A program made the position numbers and the translations under genes. Below are positions 9,469-18,604 of a DNA stretch of 60,527 bases, in pieces. The notes beneath the pieces were generated by a model. That model was not told the DNA's origin, did no database searches, and saw only the letters and a list, made by a program, of their open reading frames with translations. This DNA is from Imbroritus primus (GTDB lineage Bacteria > Pseudomonadota > Gammaproteobacteria > Burkholderiales > Burkholderiaceae), in the NCBI GenBank assembly GCA_000272025.2, contig AKCV02000013.1, positions 1 to 60,527 of the forward strand, in the 5' to 3' direction. Every line of letters starts with the position of its first letter. Position 1 is the first letter of the stretch.

Positions 9469-10530
9469 ATGCTTGTTTCAATGCGCCAGCTACTCGATCA
9501 CGCCGCCGAGAACGGTTATGGCATTCCCGCGTTCAACGTCAACAACCTTGAGCAGGTGCAGGCCATCATGCAGGCCGCCGACGAGGTCAACGCCCCGGTG
9601 ATCATGCAGGCCTCGGCCGGCGCCCGCAAATATGCCGGCGAACACTTCCTCAAGCACCTGATCCAGGCTGCCGTCGAGGCCTATCCGCACATTCCGGTGG
9701 TGATGCACCAGGACCACGGCCAGTCGCCGGCCATCTGCCAGGGTGCCATCGACCTTGGCTTTTCGTCGGTGATGATGGACGGCTCGCTGCTCGAAGACGG
9801 CAAGACCCCGTCGGAATACGCCTACAACGTCGAAACCACCCGCAAGGTCGTGGAACTGGCGCATGCCGTGGGCGTGACGGTGGAAGGCGAACTGGGCTGC
9901 CTGGGCTCGCTGGAAACCGGCGAAGCCGGTGAGGAAGACGGCATCGGCGCAGCCGGCAAGCTCGATCACTCGATGCTGCTGACCGATCCGGAGCAGGCGG
10001 CAGATTTCGTCAAGCAGACCCAGCTCGATGCCCTGGCCATCGCTATCGGCACCTCGCACGGCGCCTACAAGTTCAGCCGCAAGCCGACGGGCGACATCCT
10101 GTCGATCGAGCGCGTCAAGGAAATCCATCGCCGCATCCCGACCACCCATCTGGTGATGCACGGCTCGTCGTCGGTGCCGCAGGAACTGCTGGCCGAGATC
10201 CGTCAGTTTGGCGGCGACATGAAGGAAACCTACGGCGTGCCGGTGGAAGAGATCCAGGAAGCCATCAAGCACGGCGTGCGCAAGATCAACATCGACACCG
10301 ACATCCGCCTGGCGATGACGGCTGCGATCCGCAAGTTCTTTGTCGAAAACCCGGGCAAGTTCGACCCGCGCGAATACCTCAAGCCGGCCCGCGAAGCCGC
10401 CAAGCAGGTGTGCAAGGCGCGCTACGTGTCGTTCGGTTGCGAAGGCCAGGCGAGCAAGATCAAGGGCATCCCGCTTGACGAGATCGCCGCCATGTACAAG
10501 GCCGGCAAGTTGACGCACGTGGTCAACTGA
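9469..10530 (+). CDS. fba: Fructose-1,6-bisphosphate aldolase, class II, Calvin-cycle subtype
   Basis: A 353-aa zinc-dependent aldolase that cleaves or forms fructose 1,6-bisphosphate and can also act on sedoheptulose bisphosphate. The zinc-binding region [12 protein letters not shown], the segment [29 protein letters not shown] and [17 protein letters not shown] are all present. The length and these insertions match the Calvin-cycle subtype found in Burkholderiales, whether or not they fix CO2. An AAGGAG ribosome-binding site precedes the ATG. It follows pyk by about 50 bases and precedes purC, from which it is separated by a strong palindrome. Confidence 0.96.
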   Translation: MLVSMRQLLDHAAENGYGIPAFNVNNLEQVQAIMQAADEVNAPVIMQASAGARKYAGEHFLKHLIQAAVEAYPHIPVVMHQDHGQSPAICQGAIDLGFSSVMMDGSLLEDGKTPSEYAYNVETTRKVVELAHAVGVTVEGELGCLGSLETGEAGEEDGIGAAGKLDHSMLLTDPEQAADFVKQTQLDALAIAIGTSHGAYKFSRKPTGDILSIERVKEIHRRIPTTHLVMHGSSSVPQELLAEIRQFGGDMKETYGVPVEEIQEAIKHGVRKINIDTDIRLAMTAAIRKFFVENPGKFDPREYLKPAREAAKQVCKARYVSFGCEGQASKIKGIPLDEIAAMYKAGKLTHVVN

Positions 10531-10640
10531 GGCGGCCGACTGAGGTGAGTAACCGAAGTCATCAAATCAACCCCGGCATCCGTGCCGGAACCTGACGGCA
10601 GGCAGGCCCGGTAGCCCGTTTGCCGTATCCTGAGCAACCA

Positions 10641-10664
10641 TTGTCCCCGCCGCGGCGGGGACAA
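10641..10664. repeat. Perfect 24-bp palindrome between fba and purC
   Basis: The sequence TTGTCCCCGCCG followed by its exact reverse complement forms a perfect 12+12 inverted repeat with no loop spacer, 27 bases upstream of the purC start. As RNA it would make a very GC-rich hairpin. It is not followed by a T tract (the next bases are CCCATTT), so it is either an imperfect intrinsic terminator for fba, an mRNA stability element, or a protein-binding dyad. The sequence alone does not decide. Confidence 0.6.
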
Positions 10665-10690
10665 CCCATTTCTGTCTGAGCGGAATCGAT

Positions 10691-11599
10691 ATGTCCCAAG
10701 CGCTTCATCAGTCCTCCATCACCTCTCTGCCGCTGCTGGGGCATGGCAAGGTGCGCGACAACTATGCGGTCGGCGAAGACCGGCTGCTGATCGTCACCAC
10801 CGACCGCCTGTCGGCCTTCGACGTGATCCTCGGGCAGCCGATTCCGAACAAGGGCAAGGTGCTCAACCAGATGGCCAGCTTCTGGTTCAAGCGGCTCGCG
10901 CACATCGTGCCGAACCACGAGACCGGCATTGCGCCCGAAAGCGTGGTGACCCCGGCCGAAGCGCCGCAGGTCGCGGGCCGTGCGGTGGTGGTCAAGCGCC
11001 TCAAGCCGATTCTCGTGGAAGCGGTGGTGCGCGGCTACCTGGCCGGTAGCGGCTGGAAGGATTACCAGGCCACCGGCGCGGTGTGCGGCGTGCAACTGCC
11101 CGCCGGCCTGCAGAATGCGCAGAAGCTGCCGCAGCCGATCTTCACGCCGGCTGCCAAGGCCGAATTCGGCCAGCACGACGAGAACATCACCTTCGACGAA
11201 ATGTCGAAGCGCATCGGCGCGGAACTGGCCGAGCAGATCCGCACGATCAGCCTGCGCCTCTACACCGAGGCCGCCGAATACGCGGCCACGCGCGGCATCA
11301 TCATCGCCGACACCAAGTTCGAATTCGGCCTCGATCAGGACGGCACGCTGACGCTGATGGACGAAGTGCTGACCGCCGATTCGTCGCGCTTCTGGCCGGC
11401 CGACTCGTATGCCGTCGGCACCAACCCACCGTCGTTCGACAAGCAGTTCGTGCGTGACTGGCTCGAAGCCGGGCGCATCGACGGCAAGCCGTGGCCGAAG
11501 ACGCCGCCCGCGCCGGAGCTGCCGGTCGACATCATCGAAAAGACCGCAGCCAAGTACCGTGAGGCACTCACGCGCCTGACGGGCCAGGACCTGCACTGA
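10691..11599 (+). CDS. purC: Phosphoribosylaminoimidazole-succinocarboxamide synthase
   Basis: A 302-aa SAICAR synthetase: it ligates aspartate to CAIR with ATP in purine synthesis. The conserved start [20 protein letters not shown], the [21 protein letters not shown] segment, the ring-binding [17 protein letters not shown], and [14 protein letters not shown] near the C-terminus identify it. This is the longer, roughly 300-residue form typical of beta-proteobacteria. purE follows after 13 bases and purK soon after, so purC, purE and purK form a purine operon. Confidence 0.97.
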   Translation: MSQALHQSSITSLPLLGHGKVRDNYAVGEDRLLIVTTDRLSAFDVILGQPIPNKGKVLNQMASFWFKRLAHIVPNHETGIAPESVVTPAEAPQVAGRAVVVKRLKPILVEAVVRGYLAGSGWKDYQATGAVCGVQLPAGLQNAQKLPQPIFTPAAKAEFGQHDENITFDEMSKRIGAELAEQIRTISLRLYTEAAEYAATRGIIIADTKFEFGLDQDGTLTLMDEVLTADSSRFWPADSYAVGTNPPSFDKQFVRDWLEAGRIDGKPWPKTPPAPELPVDIIEKTAAKYREALTRLTGQDLH

Positions 11600-11612
11600 G
11601 AGGACCGAGACG

Positions 11613-12119
11613 ATGCAAGCGAAAGGCGAGAACGCAGCACCGCTGGTCGGCGTGGTCATGGGCAGCAGTTCCGACTGGGACGTGATGCAGCATGCCGTGG
11701 CGATGCTGAAGGAATTCGGCGTGCCGTACGAGGCGCAGGTCGTGTCCGCGCACCGCATGCCAGATGACATGTACCGCTATGCCGAAACGGCGCGCGCGCG
11801 CGGCCTGCGCGCCATCGTCGCGGGCGCGGGCGGGGCGGCGCACCTGCCGGGCATGCTGGCCGCCAAGACCATCGTGCCCGTGTTTGGCGTGCCGGTCCCG
11901 TCGAAGTATCTGCGCGGCGAAGACTCGCTGCTGTCTATCGTACAGATGCCCAAGGGCGTGCCGGTGGCCACCTTCGCCATTGGTGAGGCAGGCGCCGCCA
12001 ACGCCGCGCTGCACGCCATCGCCACGCTGGCCACCACCGATGCCGCGCTGGCGCAGGCGCTCGAAGCCTTCCGCGCCAAGCAGACCGATGTGGCGCGCAA
12101 TATGCAGCTGCCTGCCTGA
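11613..12119 (+). CDS. purE: N5-carboxyaminoimidazole ribonucleotide mutase (PurE class I)
   Basis: A 168-aa enzyme that moves the carboxylate of N5-CAIR to give CAIR, the substrate of PurC. Class I features are [13 protein letters not shown] near the N-terminus, [15 protein letters not shown] with the catalytic His, [17 protein letters not shown], and [27 protein letters not shown]. It follows purC by 13 bases and is followed by purK, which makes its substrate, so the order of the operon matches consecutive steps. Confidence 0.97.
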   Translation: MQAKGENAAPLVGVVMGSSSDWDVMQHAVAMLKEFGVPYEAQVVSAHRMPDDMYRYAETARARGLRAIVAGAGGAAHLPGMLAAKTIVPVFGVPVPSKYLRGEDSLLSIVQMPKGVPVATFAIGEAGAANAALHAIATLATTDAALAQALEAFRAKQTDVARNMQLPA

Positions 12120-12202
12120 ACCGAAGAACGCAACGATGCTGCTGCCTGCAACACGACTCAGCGCTGTGTTGCAGTGACGGTAGCAGCCACCCGGAATCCC
12201 CT

Positions 12203-13444
12203 ATGCCGACCGACCTCCATCCCCATCTGGCCGAAGCCCATACGCCCGAGTCGCGCGCCGAGTTTGGCCCCGACACTGCCGGCCCCATCCTCCCGGGCGC
12301 ATGGCTGGGCATGCTGGGGGGCGGTCAGCTCGGCCGCATGTTCACGCATGCCGCACAGGCCTTGGGCTACAAGGTGTGCGTGCTCGATCCGGACCAGGAC
12401 AGCCCGGCCGGCACGGTGGCTGATCGCCACCTGTGCGCCGGCTATACCGACGATGCGGCGCTGGTCGCCATGGCGCAGCAATGCGCTGCCGTGACCACGG
12501 AATTCGAGAACGTACCGGCACAGGCGCTCGACCGGCTCGAGCAGCTCGGTGCCTTCGTCGCGCCGCGCGCCAACTGTGTGTCGATTGCGCAGAACCGCAT
12601 CGCCGAAAAGAAATTCTTCGCCGCGTGTGCACCGAAGACCGGTGTGTCGCCGGCTCCCCATTGGGTCATCGAGCACCAGGCCGACATCGACCAGTTGCCG
12701 GCGGATCTGCTGCCCGGCATCCTCAAGACTGCCCGCATGGGTTACGACGGCAAGGGCCAGGCGCGCGTGACCACGCGTGAGGAACTGGCGGCAGCATGGA
12801 AGGCCATGCAGCATGTGCCATGCGTGCTCGAGCAGATGCTGCCGCTGGCCTACGAGGTTTCCGTGCTGGCCGCGCGCGCTGCCGACGGGAGCACGGCGAC
12901 GTGGCCGCTGGCCGAGAACGTGCACCGCGACGGCATCCTGTTCAGCACCGTCATGCCCTCGAGCAGCGTGTCGCCAGACGTTGCCGACAAGGCGCGCGCG
13001 GCCGCAGCGATTGTCACCGGCGAAATGCAGTATGTTGGCGTGCTGGCCATCGAATTCTTCGTGCTCAAGGATGGCACGCTGGTCGCCAACGAAATGGCCC
13101 CGCGTCCGCACAATTCCGGACACATCACCATGGATGCCTGCGAGACCAGCCAGTTCGAGCAGCAGGTGCGCGCCACGGCTCGTTTGCCGCTTGGCAGCAC
13201 GCGCCAGCATTCGGCCGGCAAGATGCTCAATGTGCTCGGTGACGTCTGGTATGAATTCGGTCTCGAGCGCGAACCCGCGTGGGATGCCGTGGTCGGGCAT
13301 GCCGGCGCCAAGCTGCATCTGTATGGCAAGGCCGATGCGCGTCCCGGCCGCAAGATGGGGCATGTGAACTGCGTGGGCGCATCGCCCGACGAGGCGGCCG
13401 CCGCCTTCGAGCATGCTGCCGTGACCTTGGGGATCACACTCTGA
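12203..13444 (+). CDS. purK: N5-carboxyaminoimidazole ribonucleotide synthase
   Basis: A 413-aa ATP-grasp enzyme that carboxylates AIR with bicarbonate and ATP to N5-CAIR for PurE. The N-terminal nucleotide-binding loop LGMLGGGQLGRMF begins near residue 35; the first 30 residues are an extension rich in P, H and E. ATP-grasp segments include LKTARMGYDGKGQARV, LEQMLPLAYEVSVLAARA, and LVANEMAPRPHNSGHITMDA with metal-binding Asn/Glu. The stop codon overlaps the ATG of sua5 by one base (TGATG), so the two are coupled. Confidence 0.96.
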   Translation: MPTDLHPHLAEAHTPESRAEFGPDTAGPILPGAWLGMLGGGQLGRMFTHAAQALGYKVCVLDPDQDSPAGTVADRHLCAGYTDDAALVAMAQQCAAVTTEFENVPAQALDRLEQLGAFVAPRANCVSIAQNRIAEKKFFAACAPKTGVSPAPHWVIEHQADIDQLPADLLPGILKTARMGYDGKGQARVTTREELAAAWKAMQHVPCVLEQMLPLAYEVSVLAARAADGSTATWPLAENVHRDGILFSTVMPSSSVSPDVADKARAAAAIVTGEMQYVGVLAIEFFVLKDGTLVANEMAPRPHNSGHITMDACETSQFEQQVRATARLPLGSTRQHSAGKMLNVLGDVWYEFGLEREPAWDAVVGHAGAKLHLYGKADARPGRKMGHVNCVGASPDEAAAAFEHAAVTLGITL

Positions 13445-14433
13445 TGTCTGGCACGATGCCTTCCGCGCAGCAGCTCGCCGAGGCGGCTGCGCTGCTCGAA
13501 GCCGGACAGATCGTGGCCTTCCCCACCGAAACCGTGTATGGCCTCGGCGCCGATGCCGAGAACCCGGAAGCCATCGCCCGTATCTATGCTGCCAAGGGCC
13601 GGCCTTCCAGTCATCCGGTCATCGTCCATGTGGTGGATGGCGCCGATTTGTCGTACTGGGCATCGGAGGTGCCGGCGGAAGCAGAGCGCCTGATTGCCGC
13701 CTTCTGGCCCGGCCCGTTGACGCTGATCCTCAAGCGTGCCGCGCATGTCCCGGCGGCCGTGGCAGGCGGGCAGGATACCGTCGGCCTGCGTTGTCCTTCG
13801 CATCCTGTCGCACAGGCGCTGCTGTCGCGCTTCCGGCGCGGCCGGGGCGGGATTGCAGCGCCCTCGGCCAACAAGTTCGGACAGGTCAGCCCGACTACCG
13901 CGCAGCATGTGCGCGACGAGTTCGGCGAAGGCGTATTCGTGCTGGAAGGCGATGGTGTGGACGTGGGAATCGAATCGACCATCGTCGACCTGTCGCGTCT
14001 CGATCAGGGTGTCGGCCCGGTGCTGCTGCGCCCGGGCGCGATCACGCGCGAGATGCTGGCCGAGGTGCTCGGTGTCATGCCCGCGCTGCCGGATGCTGCC
14101 GCGCCACGCGTGTCAGGCTCGCTGAAGGCCCACTACGCGCCACACACCCCGCTTGCGATGCTGGACGCGGCCGGTCTGGCGACGCAGCTCGCCACGCTCG
14201 ATGCACAGGCCCGTGTGGCCTGGCTCGGCTGGACCGAGGTCAAGGATCCGCGCGTCACGCACGTGGCGGCGCCGGCCTCCGCCGAAGCCTACGCGCATGC
14301 GCTGTATCGCACGCTGCGCCGCCTCGACCGGGAGCACTACCAGTATCTCTTCGTCGAAGCCGTGCCCGCAGACGGCGCGTGGGACGGCGTACGCGATCGC
14401 CTGCAGCGCGCCGCCGCGGCCTTCAACGGCTGA
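13444..14433 (+). CDS. tsaC: L-threonylcarbamoyladenylate synthase (Sua5 type)
   Basis: A 329-aa protein that makes threonylcarbamoyl-AMP from threonine, bicarbonate and ATP, the first step of the t6A modification of ANN-decoding tRNAs. The YrdC domain covers roughly the first 200 residues: AFPTETVYGLGADAENPEA, YAAKGRPSSHPVIVH, FWPGPLTLIL, APSANKFGQVSPTTAQHV. The remaining 120 residues, after SGSLKAHYAPHTP, form the C-terminal Sua5 domain, which separates it from the short TsaC of E. coli. It is the last gene of the pur run and meets dacB tail to tail. Confidence 0.93.
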   Translation: MSGTMPSAQQLAEAAALLEAGQIVAFPTETVYGLGADAENPEAIARIYAAKGRPSSHPVIVHVVDGADLSYWASEVPAEAERLIAAFWPGPLTLILKRAAHVPAAVAGGQDTVGLRCPSHPVAQALLSRFRRGRGGIAAPSANKFGQVSPTTAQHVRDEFGEGVFVLEGDGVDVGIESTIVDLSRLDQGVGPVLLRPGAITREMLAEVLGVMPALPDAAAPRVSGSLKAHYAPHTPLAMLDAAGLATQLATLDAQARVAWLGWTEVKDPRVTHVAAPASAEAYAHALYRTLRRLDREHYQYLFVEAVPADGAWDGVRDRLQRAAAAFNG

Positions 14434-14450
14434 GCCGGGCAGGCGCGGGA

Positions 14451-16037
14451 TCAGCGCATCCCGGCATAGACCCATTGCAGCAGCGCATCGTGCGCGGCCT
14501 GCGCGGCGCTCGCGTTGGGGTGATTGATCATGCTGACCACCACATACTGCTGGCCATCCGCCGCATTCACATAACCCGCGATGGCCCGCACGCCCTCGAG
14601 CGTTCCCGTCTTGATATAGGCGTTGCCTGCCACGCCGGCCGAGGTCAGCCGCTTGCGCATGGTGCCGTCGAAGCCGACCACCGGCAGCGACTCGCGCAGT
14701 TGCGGGCCGACCTCGCTGGCCGCCGCCTGCAGCAACAGCCGGCCCAGGTTGGCGGCACTGATGCGCTCGATGCGCGAGAGCCCGGAGCCGTTGTCGATCA
14801 CCAGTTCAGGCATGTCCAGCCCCTGCCTGGCCAGCCATTGACGTACTGCCAATGCCGACTTGGCGGGTGTGGCCGGGCGGTGGCCCAGCTCCGCGCCGAT
14901 GGTCAGCATCAGCTGGCGCGCCATCACGTTGTTGGAAAACTTGTTGATGTCCTGTACCGCCGAGCCGAGCGTCTGCCCGTAGTGCGACGCTAGCAGGACG
15001 GCGCTGCGCGGCACCACGCCTTCGCGCAGACCGGGGATCTGCCCGAAGCGGCCGCCTTGCTGCTGCCACAGCGCGACAAAACCGCCCCACATGAAATCCG
15101 CATGATTGAGCACGGCGATATTCCAGCCGCGTTCGCCGCAGTCCGCCGGGAAATCGCCGCTGAAGGTTACCTGCAGCGTGCCGTCCGGTTGCTGCTGCGG
15201 GCGCGCTGCCGCGTGGCTGCGCCAGTCGCCGCAGGCGCCGGCACGCAAGCGCATCTGGTTGTCGATGCGCAGCTGGGCCAACGGTGGCGTGACGCCGATG
15301 GTCACACCTTGCCCGGCAACATCCGGGGCGAGGATGAAGCTGAGCGTCTTGAAGGCATACAGCAATGCATCCGGGGCGACGTTATAGGCCTTCTGGTCTT
15401 CACCGTCGAGCGACGGGGCGCGCGAGACATCGTTGGCGAAATAGCTGCGGTCGAGCACCAGGTTGCCGTTGAGCGTGTGCACCCCGGCTGCCTGCACGTG
15501 GTCGATCAGCTTGGAGAGCTCCTCCGGCACCAGCTTGGGATCGCCGCGTCCGCGCAGATAGAAGTTGCCGTTGACGATGCCGTTGACCGGCGCGTTGTCG
15601 GCATACAGCGCGGTCTGCCAGCGGTATTGGGGGCCGAGCAGCTGGAGCCCGGCGAAGGTCGTGACCAGTTTCATGGTCGATGCCGGGTTCATCGGCTGGC
15701 TGGCATGCCATGTCACGGCGGGCGCCGATGCGCCCACGCGCGCCACATAGATGCTGACCGCTTCGCCGGGCACACGCGCCTTGCGCAGCGCCGTTGCCAC
15801 GGCAGGTGGTGCCGGCATGTCGGCAACCGGTGCGGCGGCGCGACGCCTGGCTTGCGCCTCGGCAGGGCCGGGCAGGGCCACGATGGCTGTCGCCAGGACC
15901 AGGGCGGCATACTGGCGCCAGGCGCGCCAAGCGGGGCGGGAGCGGTGGGGCGCGGCGGGTGACGGTGTATCGCGCAGGCGCACGGAGCAGGGCGCAAGGG
16001 GGAGCAATAGGGCGGGCATGGTCGCGGGATTCGGCAT
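14451..16037 (-). CDS. dacB: D-alanyl-D-alanine carboxypeptidase/endopeptidase (PBP4 type)
   Basis: A 528-aa periplasmic class C penicillin-binding protein that trims or cleaves peptidoglycan crosslinks. The three active-site motifs are visible: SxxK as Ser120-T-M-Lys123 in NPASTMKLVTTF, SxN in INKFSNNVMARQL, and KTG in NAYIKTGTLEGVRA. The N-terminus carries a long, basic and hydrophobic leader (AALVLATAIVALPGPAEAQA) consistent with a signal peptide after an unusually long n-region, so the true start may be the internal Met at codon 7 or a later one. It is convergent with sua5. Confidence 0.94.
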   Translation of the reverse strand: MPNPATMPALLLPLAPCSVRLRDTPSPAAPHRSRPAWRAWRQYAALVLATAIVALPGPAEAQARRRAAAPVADMPAPPAVATALRKARVPGEAVSIYVARVGASAPAVTWHASQPMNPASTMKLVTTFAGLQLLGPQYRWQTALYADNAPVNGIVNGNFYLRGRGDPKLVPEELSKLIDHVQAAGVHTLNGNLVLDRSYFANDVSRAPSLDGEDQKAYNVAPDALLYAFKTLSFILAPDVAGQGVTIGVTPPLAQLRIDNQMRLRAGACGDWRSHAAARPQQQPDGTLQVTFSGDFPADCGERGWNIAVLNHADFMWGGFVALWQQQGGRFGQIPGLREGVVPRSAVLLASHYGQTLGSAVQDINKFSNNVMARQLMLTIGAELGHRPATPAKSALAVRQWLARQGLDMPELVIDNGSGLSRIERISAANLGRLLLQAAASEVGPQLRESLPVVGFDGTMRKRLTSAGVAGNAYIKTGTLEGVRAIAGYVNAADGQQYVVVSMINHPNASAAQAAHDALLQWVYAGMR

Positions 16038-16242
16038 CGTGCGATGTTAACGCGTCTGGTCCTGCTTGCGGGGGACAACAGTACGTGTCGTGTGCATTTT
16101 GACCGCGCCGGGGAAGGCATCTGCGTGCCACGTCCTCGGGCACGCACCGGGGCGGTTGCGTGGATCGTCGCGGACAGCATCGCTCGGCCGGCCGTGTGGA
16201 GCGTGCATGACGCTACGGGCCGCTGCCGGTATCATCGCTGCC

Positions 16243-16992
16243 ATGCAGATCGATTTTTCCCTCAAGGGCCGCACCGCGCTGGTGACCGGGGCCGGGCAAG
16301 GCCTGGGTTTCAGTATCGCCGCAGGCCTGGCTGGCGCGGGTGCGCACGTCTGGCTCAACGGGCGTGATGCCCAACGTCTCGAAATCGCCGCCGGGCGCTT
16401 GCGCGCCGAGGGCGCCAGCGTGGGCATCCTGCCGTTCGACGTGCGCGATGACACGGCAGTGGAGCAGGCGCTTGCGTCGTTGCCGCAGGCGCCGGATGTC
16501 CTGGTCAACAATGCCGGGCTGCGGCAACGCGACACGCTCGATCGCCTGCAGCCGGATGACGTGCGCACAATGCTCGATGCCAATCTGGTCGGGCCGTTCA
16601 TCTTGTGCCGGCGCGTGGCGCAGGGCATGACGCAGGGCGGGCGCATTATCAACGTCACCTCGATCGCCGGCCATATCGCCCGTGGTGGTGATGCGGCGTA
16701 CACCGCCTCCAAGGCCGGACTGACCGGCCTGACGCGCGCCCTGGCTGCCGAGCTCGGTCCGCGCGGCATCACGGTCAATGCGATTGCCCCAGGCTACTTC
16801 GCTACGCCGCCGAACCAGGCCATGGTCGACGATCCGACGGTGGCCGACTGGCTGGCACGGCGTACTTCACTGGGCCGCTGGGGACAACCGGGGGAGATTG
16901 CCGGCGCGGCGGTATTTCTGGCCTCGCCGGCCGCCTCGTACATTACTGGGCACGTGCTGGCCGTGGATGGCGGCTACCTGGCGCATTTCTGA
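16243..16992 (+). CDS. Short-chain dehydrogenase/reductase
   Basis: A 249-aa classical SDR. The cofactor loop TGAGQGLG, the VLVNNAG motif, and the catalytic Ser (VTSIAGHI), Tyr and Lys (YTASKAG) are all in place, with the C-terminal GHVLAVDGGYLAHF typical of the family. The overall pattern is closest to gluconate 5-dehydrogenase/3-oxoacyl reductase-like SDRs, but the substrate cannot be read. I chose the ATG at 16243 because the cofactor fold starts directly after it; the upstream part of the frame is non-coding. It ends 3 bases before the convergent thioesterase gene. Confidence 0.9.
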   Translation: MQIDFSLKGRTALVTGAGQGLGFSIAAGLAGAGAHVWLNGRDAQRLEIAAGRLRAEGASVGILPFDVRDDTAVEQALASLPQAPDVLVNNAGLRQRDTLDRLQPDDVRTMLDANLVGPFILCRRVAQGMTQGGRIINVTSIAGHIARGGDAAYTASKAGLTGLTRALAAELGPRGITVNAIAPGYFATPPNQAMVDDPTVADWLARRTSLGRWGQPGEIAGAAVFLASPAASYITGHVLAVDGGYLAHF

Positions 16993-16995
16993 GCA

Positions 16996-17499
16996 TCAGG
17001 CGTGTGGCGCCGGGGGCGCTGCGGTATCGCGGATCGCCTGCTGGCGCTGTTCCATTTCCTGCCGTAGCTGGCGGCGCTGCTGCGCGCTCTCGAAGCGCCG
17101 GCGTTCCTCGTCGGTCGCCGGTTGCAGCGGTGGGACTTCGGCCGGATTGCCGGCATCGTCGACCGCCACCATGGTGAAGTAGCAGCTGTTGGTATGGCGG
17201 GCGACGCGCGTGCGGATGTTCTCGGTCACCACCTTGATGCCGATTTCCATCGACGTGCGGCCGGTGTAGTTGACCGACGCGAGGAAGGTCACCAGCTCGC
17301 CGACATGAATCGCCTGGCGGAACATGACCTGGTCGACCGACAGCGTCACCACATAGGAGCCGGCATAGCGGCTGGCACAGGCGTAGGCCACGCCGTCGAG
17401 CAGCTTGAGAATGTGGCCGCCGTGCACATTGCCGGAAAAGTTCGCCATGTCGGGCGTCATCAGGACCGTCATGGTCAGTTGCTGCTTGCTGTCGTTCAT
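16996..17499 (-). CDS. Hotdog-fold acyl-CoA thioesterase
   Basis: A 167-aa cytosolic thioesterase of the YciA/BACH type that hydrolyses acyl-CoA. The signature is MTPDMANFSGNVHGGHILKLLDG with the conserved Asn and Asp, followed by CASRYAGSYVVTLSVDQVMF and VGELVTFLASVNYTGRTSMEIG. The C-terminal 35 residues are charged and helical (EERRRFESAQQRRQLRQEME), an extension common in Burkholderiales members. The ATG at 17499 is chosen because the family core begins within a dozen residues; the frame runs 34 codons upstream. Confidence 0.92.
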   Translation of the reverse strand: MNDSKQQLTMTVLMTPDMANFSGNVHGGHILKLLDGVAYACASRYAGSYVVTLSVDQVMFRQAIHVGELVTFLASVNYTGRTSMEIGIKVVTENIRTRVARHTNSCYFTMVAVDDAGNPAEVPPLQPATDEERRRFESAQQRRQLRQEMEQRQQAIRDTAAPPAPHA

Positions 17500-17804
17500 C
17501 GTCGTTGTCCAGGCATGGAAAGACACCGCCATGCGGCAGGTGCGCGGGCTGCAATATGGGCTGTCAAGCGAGTGATCAGGTGAGCAATCAGGTGGGCTCA
17601 TAAGGAGTCATACCCTGGCCCGTGCGATCCCCGGAGCCGCGTATGGCCGCGTTCGCTCACTCTACCGCCAGATTACCCGATCCGCATCCGCCGGCGCTGT
17701 TACCAGCCGTTACAGCCTTGGGTCGGCGGAAACAGGCATCTGGCGGTTGACGTGATTAAATAGGCTTCATACACCACCGGGTGTGACGTGAAAAGGAGTA
17801 CCCC

Positions 17805-18305
17805 ATGAAGCTGTCCCAACGCCAACTCGTTCGTCTGGTTGCTGCTGGCGCCGTGCTTGCAACACTTGCCGGTGGCGCGCAGGCGGCTGACCGCAAGACC
17901 ACCAACACCCTGATCGGCGCGGCGATTGGCGCTGTCGGTGGTGCACTGATTTCCAACGGCGACCCGATCATGACGATCGGCGGCGCAGCAGCCGGTGGCC
18001 TGATCGGCAACGTCGCGACCCGCGACCGCCATGACTATGGTTACCGCACCGACTATCGCGGGGATTACCGCCATGGCGACCGCCGTGTCGACTACCGCCG
18101 CGATCCGCATCCCGGTTATCGCGGCGATTATCGCGACGATTACCGTAACTACCGCGCCCAGCCCGACCGCGACCGCGCATGGCAACGCGACGAGCGGGTT
18201 TGGCAGCGCGACAATCGCGTCTGGCAGGATGGCGGGCGGGGATATCCGCGCCAGGTCACCTATGGCAGGCCCGGCGATGACCGCTATTACGACGGCCGCT
18301 GGTAA
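17805..18305 (+). CDS. Exported glycine-zipper protein with charged repetitive tail
   Basis: A 166-aa protein. Residues 1-27 form a signal peptide ending in GGAQA before ADRKT. Residues 30-70 form a glycine zipper (LIGAAIGAVGGALISNG and IGGAAAGGLIGNV), a motif of small outer-membrane-associated proteins. The C-terminal 95 residues are strongly charged and repetitive, with DYRGDY/DYRRD units followed by repeats of the type WQRDxRVWQ. An AAAAGGAG ribosome-binding site precedes the ATG. A good intrinsic terminator follows. The function is unknown; an envelope-associated role is inferred from the signal peptide and zipper. Confidence 0.85.
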   Translation: MKLSQRQLVRLVAAGAVLATLAGGAQAADRKTTNTLIGAAIGAVGGALISNGDPIMTIGGAAAGGLIGNVATRDRHDYGYRTDYRGDYRHGDRRVDYRRDPHPGYRGDYRDDYRNYRAQPDRDRAWQRDERVWQRDNRVWQDGGRGYPRQVTYGRPGDDRYYDGRW

Positions 18306-18365
18306 GCAGGTGTCGTGACTGTTCTCGCCGCGACGGGAACACTGGGTCGAAGCTGCCTTACCCGG

Positions 18366-18395
18366 GGCCCACGCATTCGCGTGGGCCTTTTGTTT
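18366..18395 (+). terminator. Intrinsic terminator after the glycine-zipper gene
   Basis: A perfect 9-bp stem GGCCCACGC / GCGTGGGCC with a 4-base loop ATTC is followed by TTTTGTTT. It lies 60 bases after the stop codon of the glycine-zipper gene and isolates it from the opgD-like gene downstream. Confidence 0.9.
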
Positions 18396-18604
18396 CCTGC
18401 TTGCTCCTCGTGCGTCACCGAACTTATTTCGCCAATTTTTGTCGGCCCGGACGGGCGTAGGGTGCGTGCTAGCATGCAGCGTATCCGGCCGCGATAGCAG
18501 ACCCATCCGTACGGTGTTGTGCATCCCATGCGCATCGACGAGGGACTGTGATGAGGAACTGAAAGCGGCCTGGAGTGTTCAACCGTTTTGACAGGAAAAC
18601 CTCG

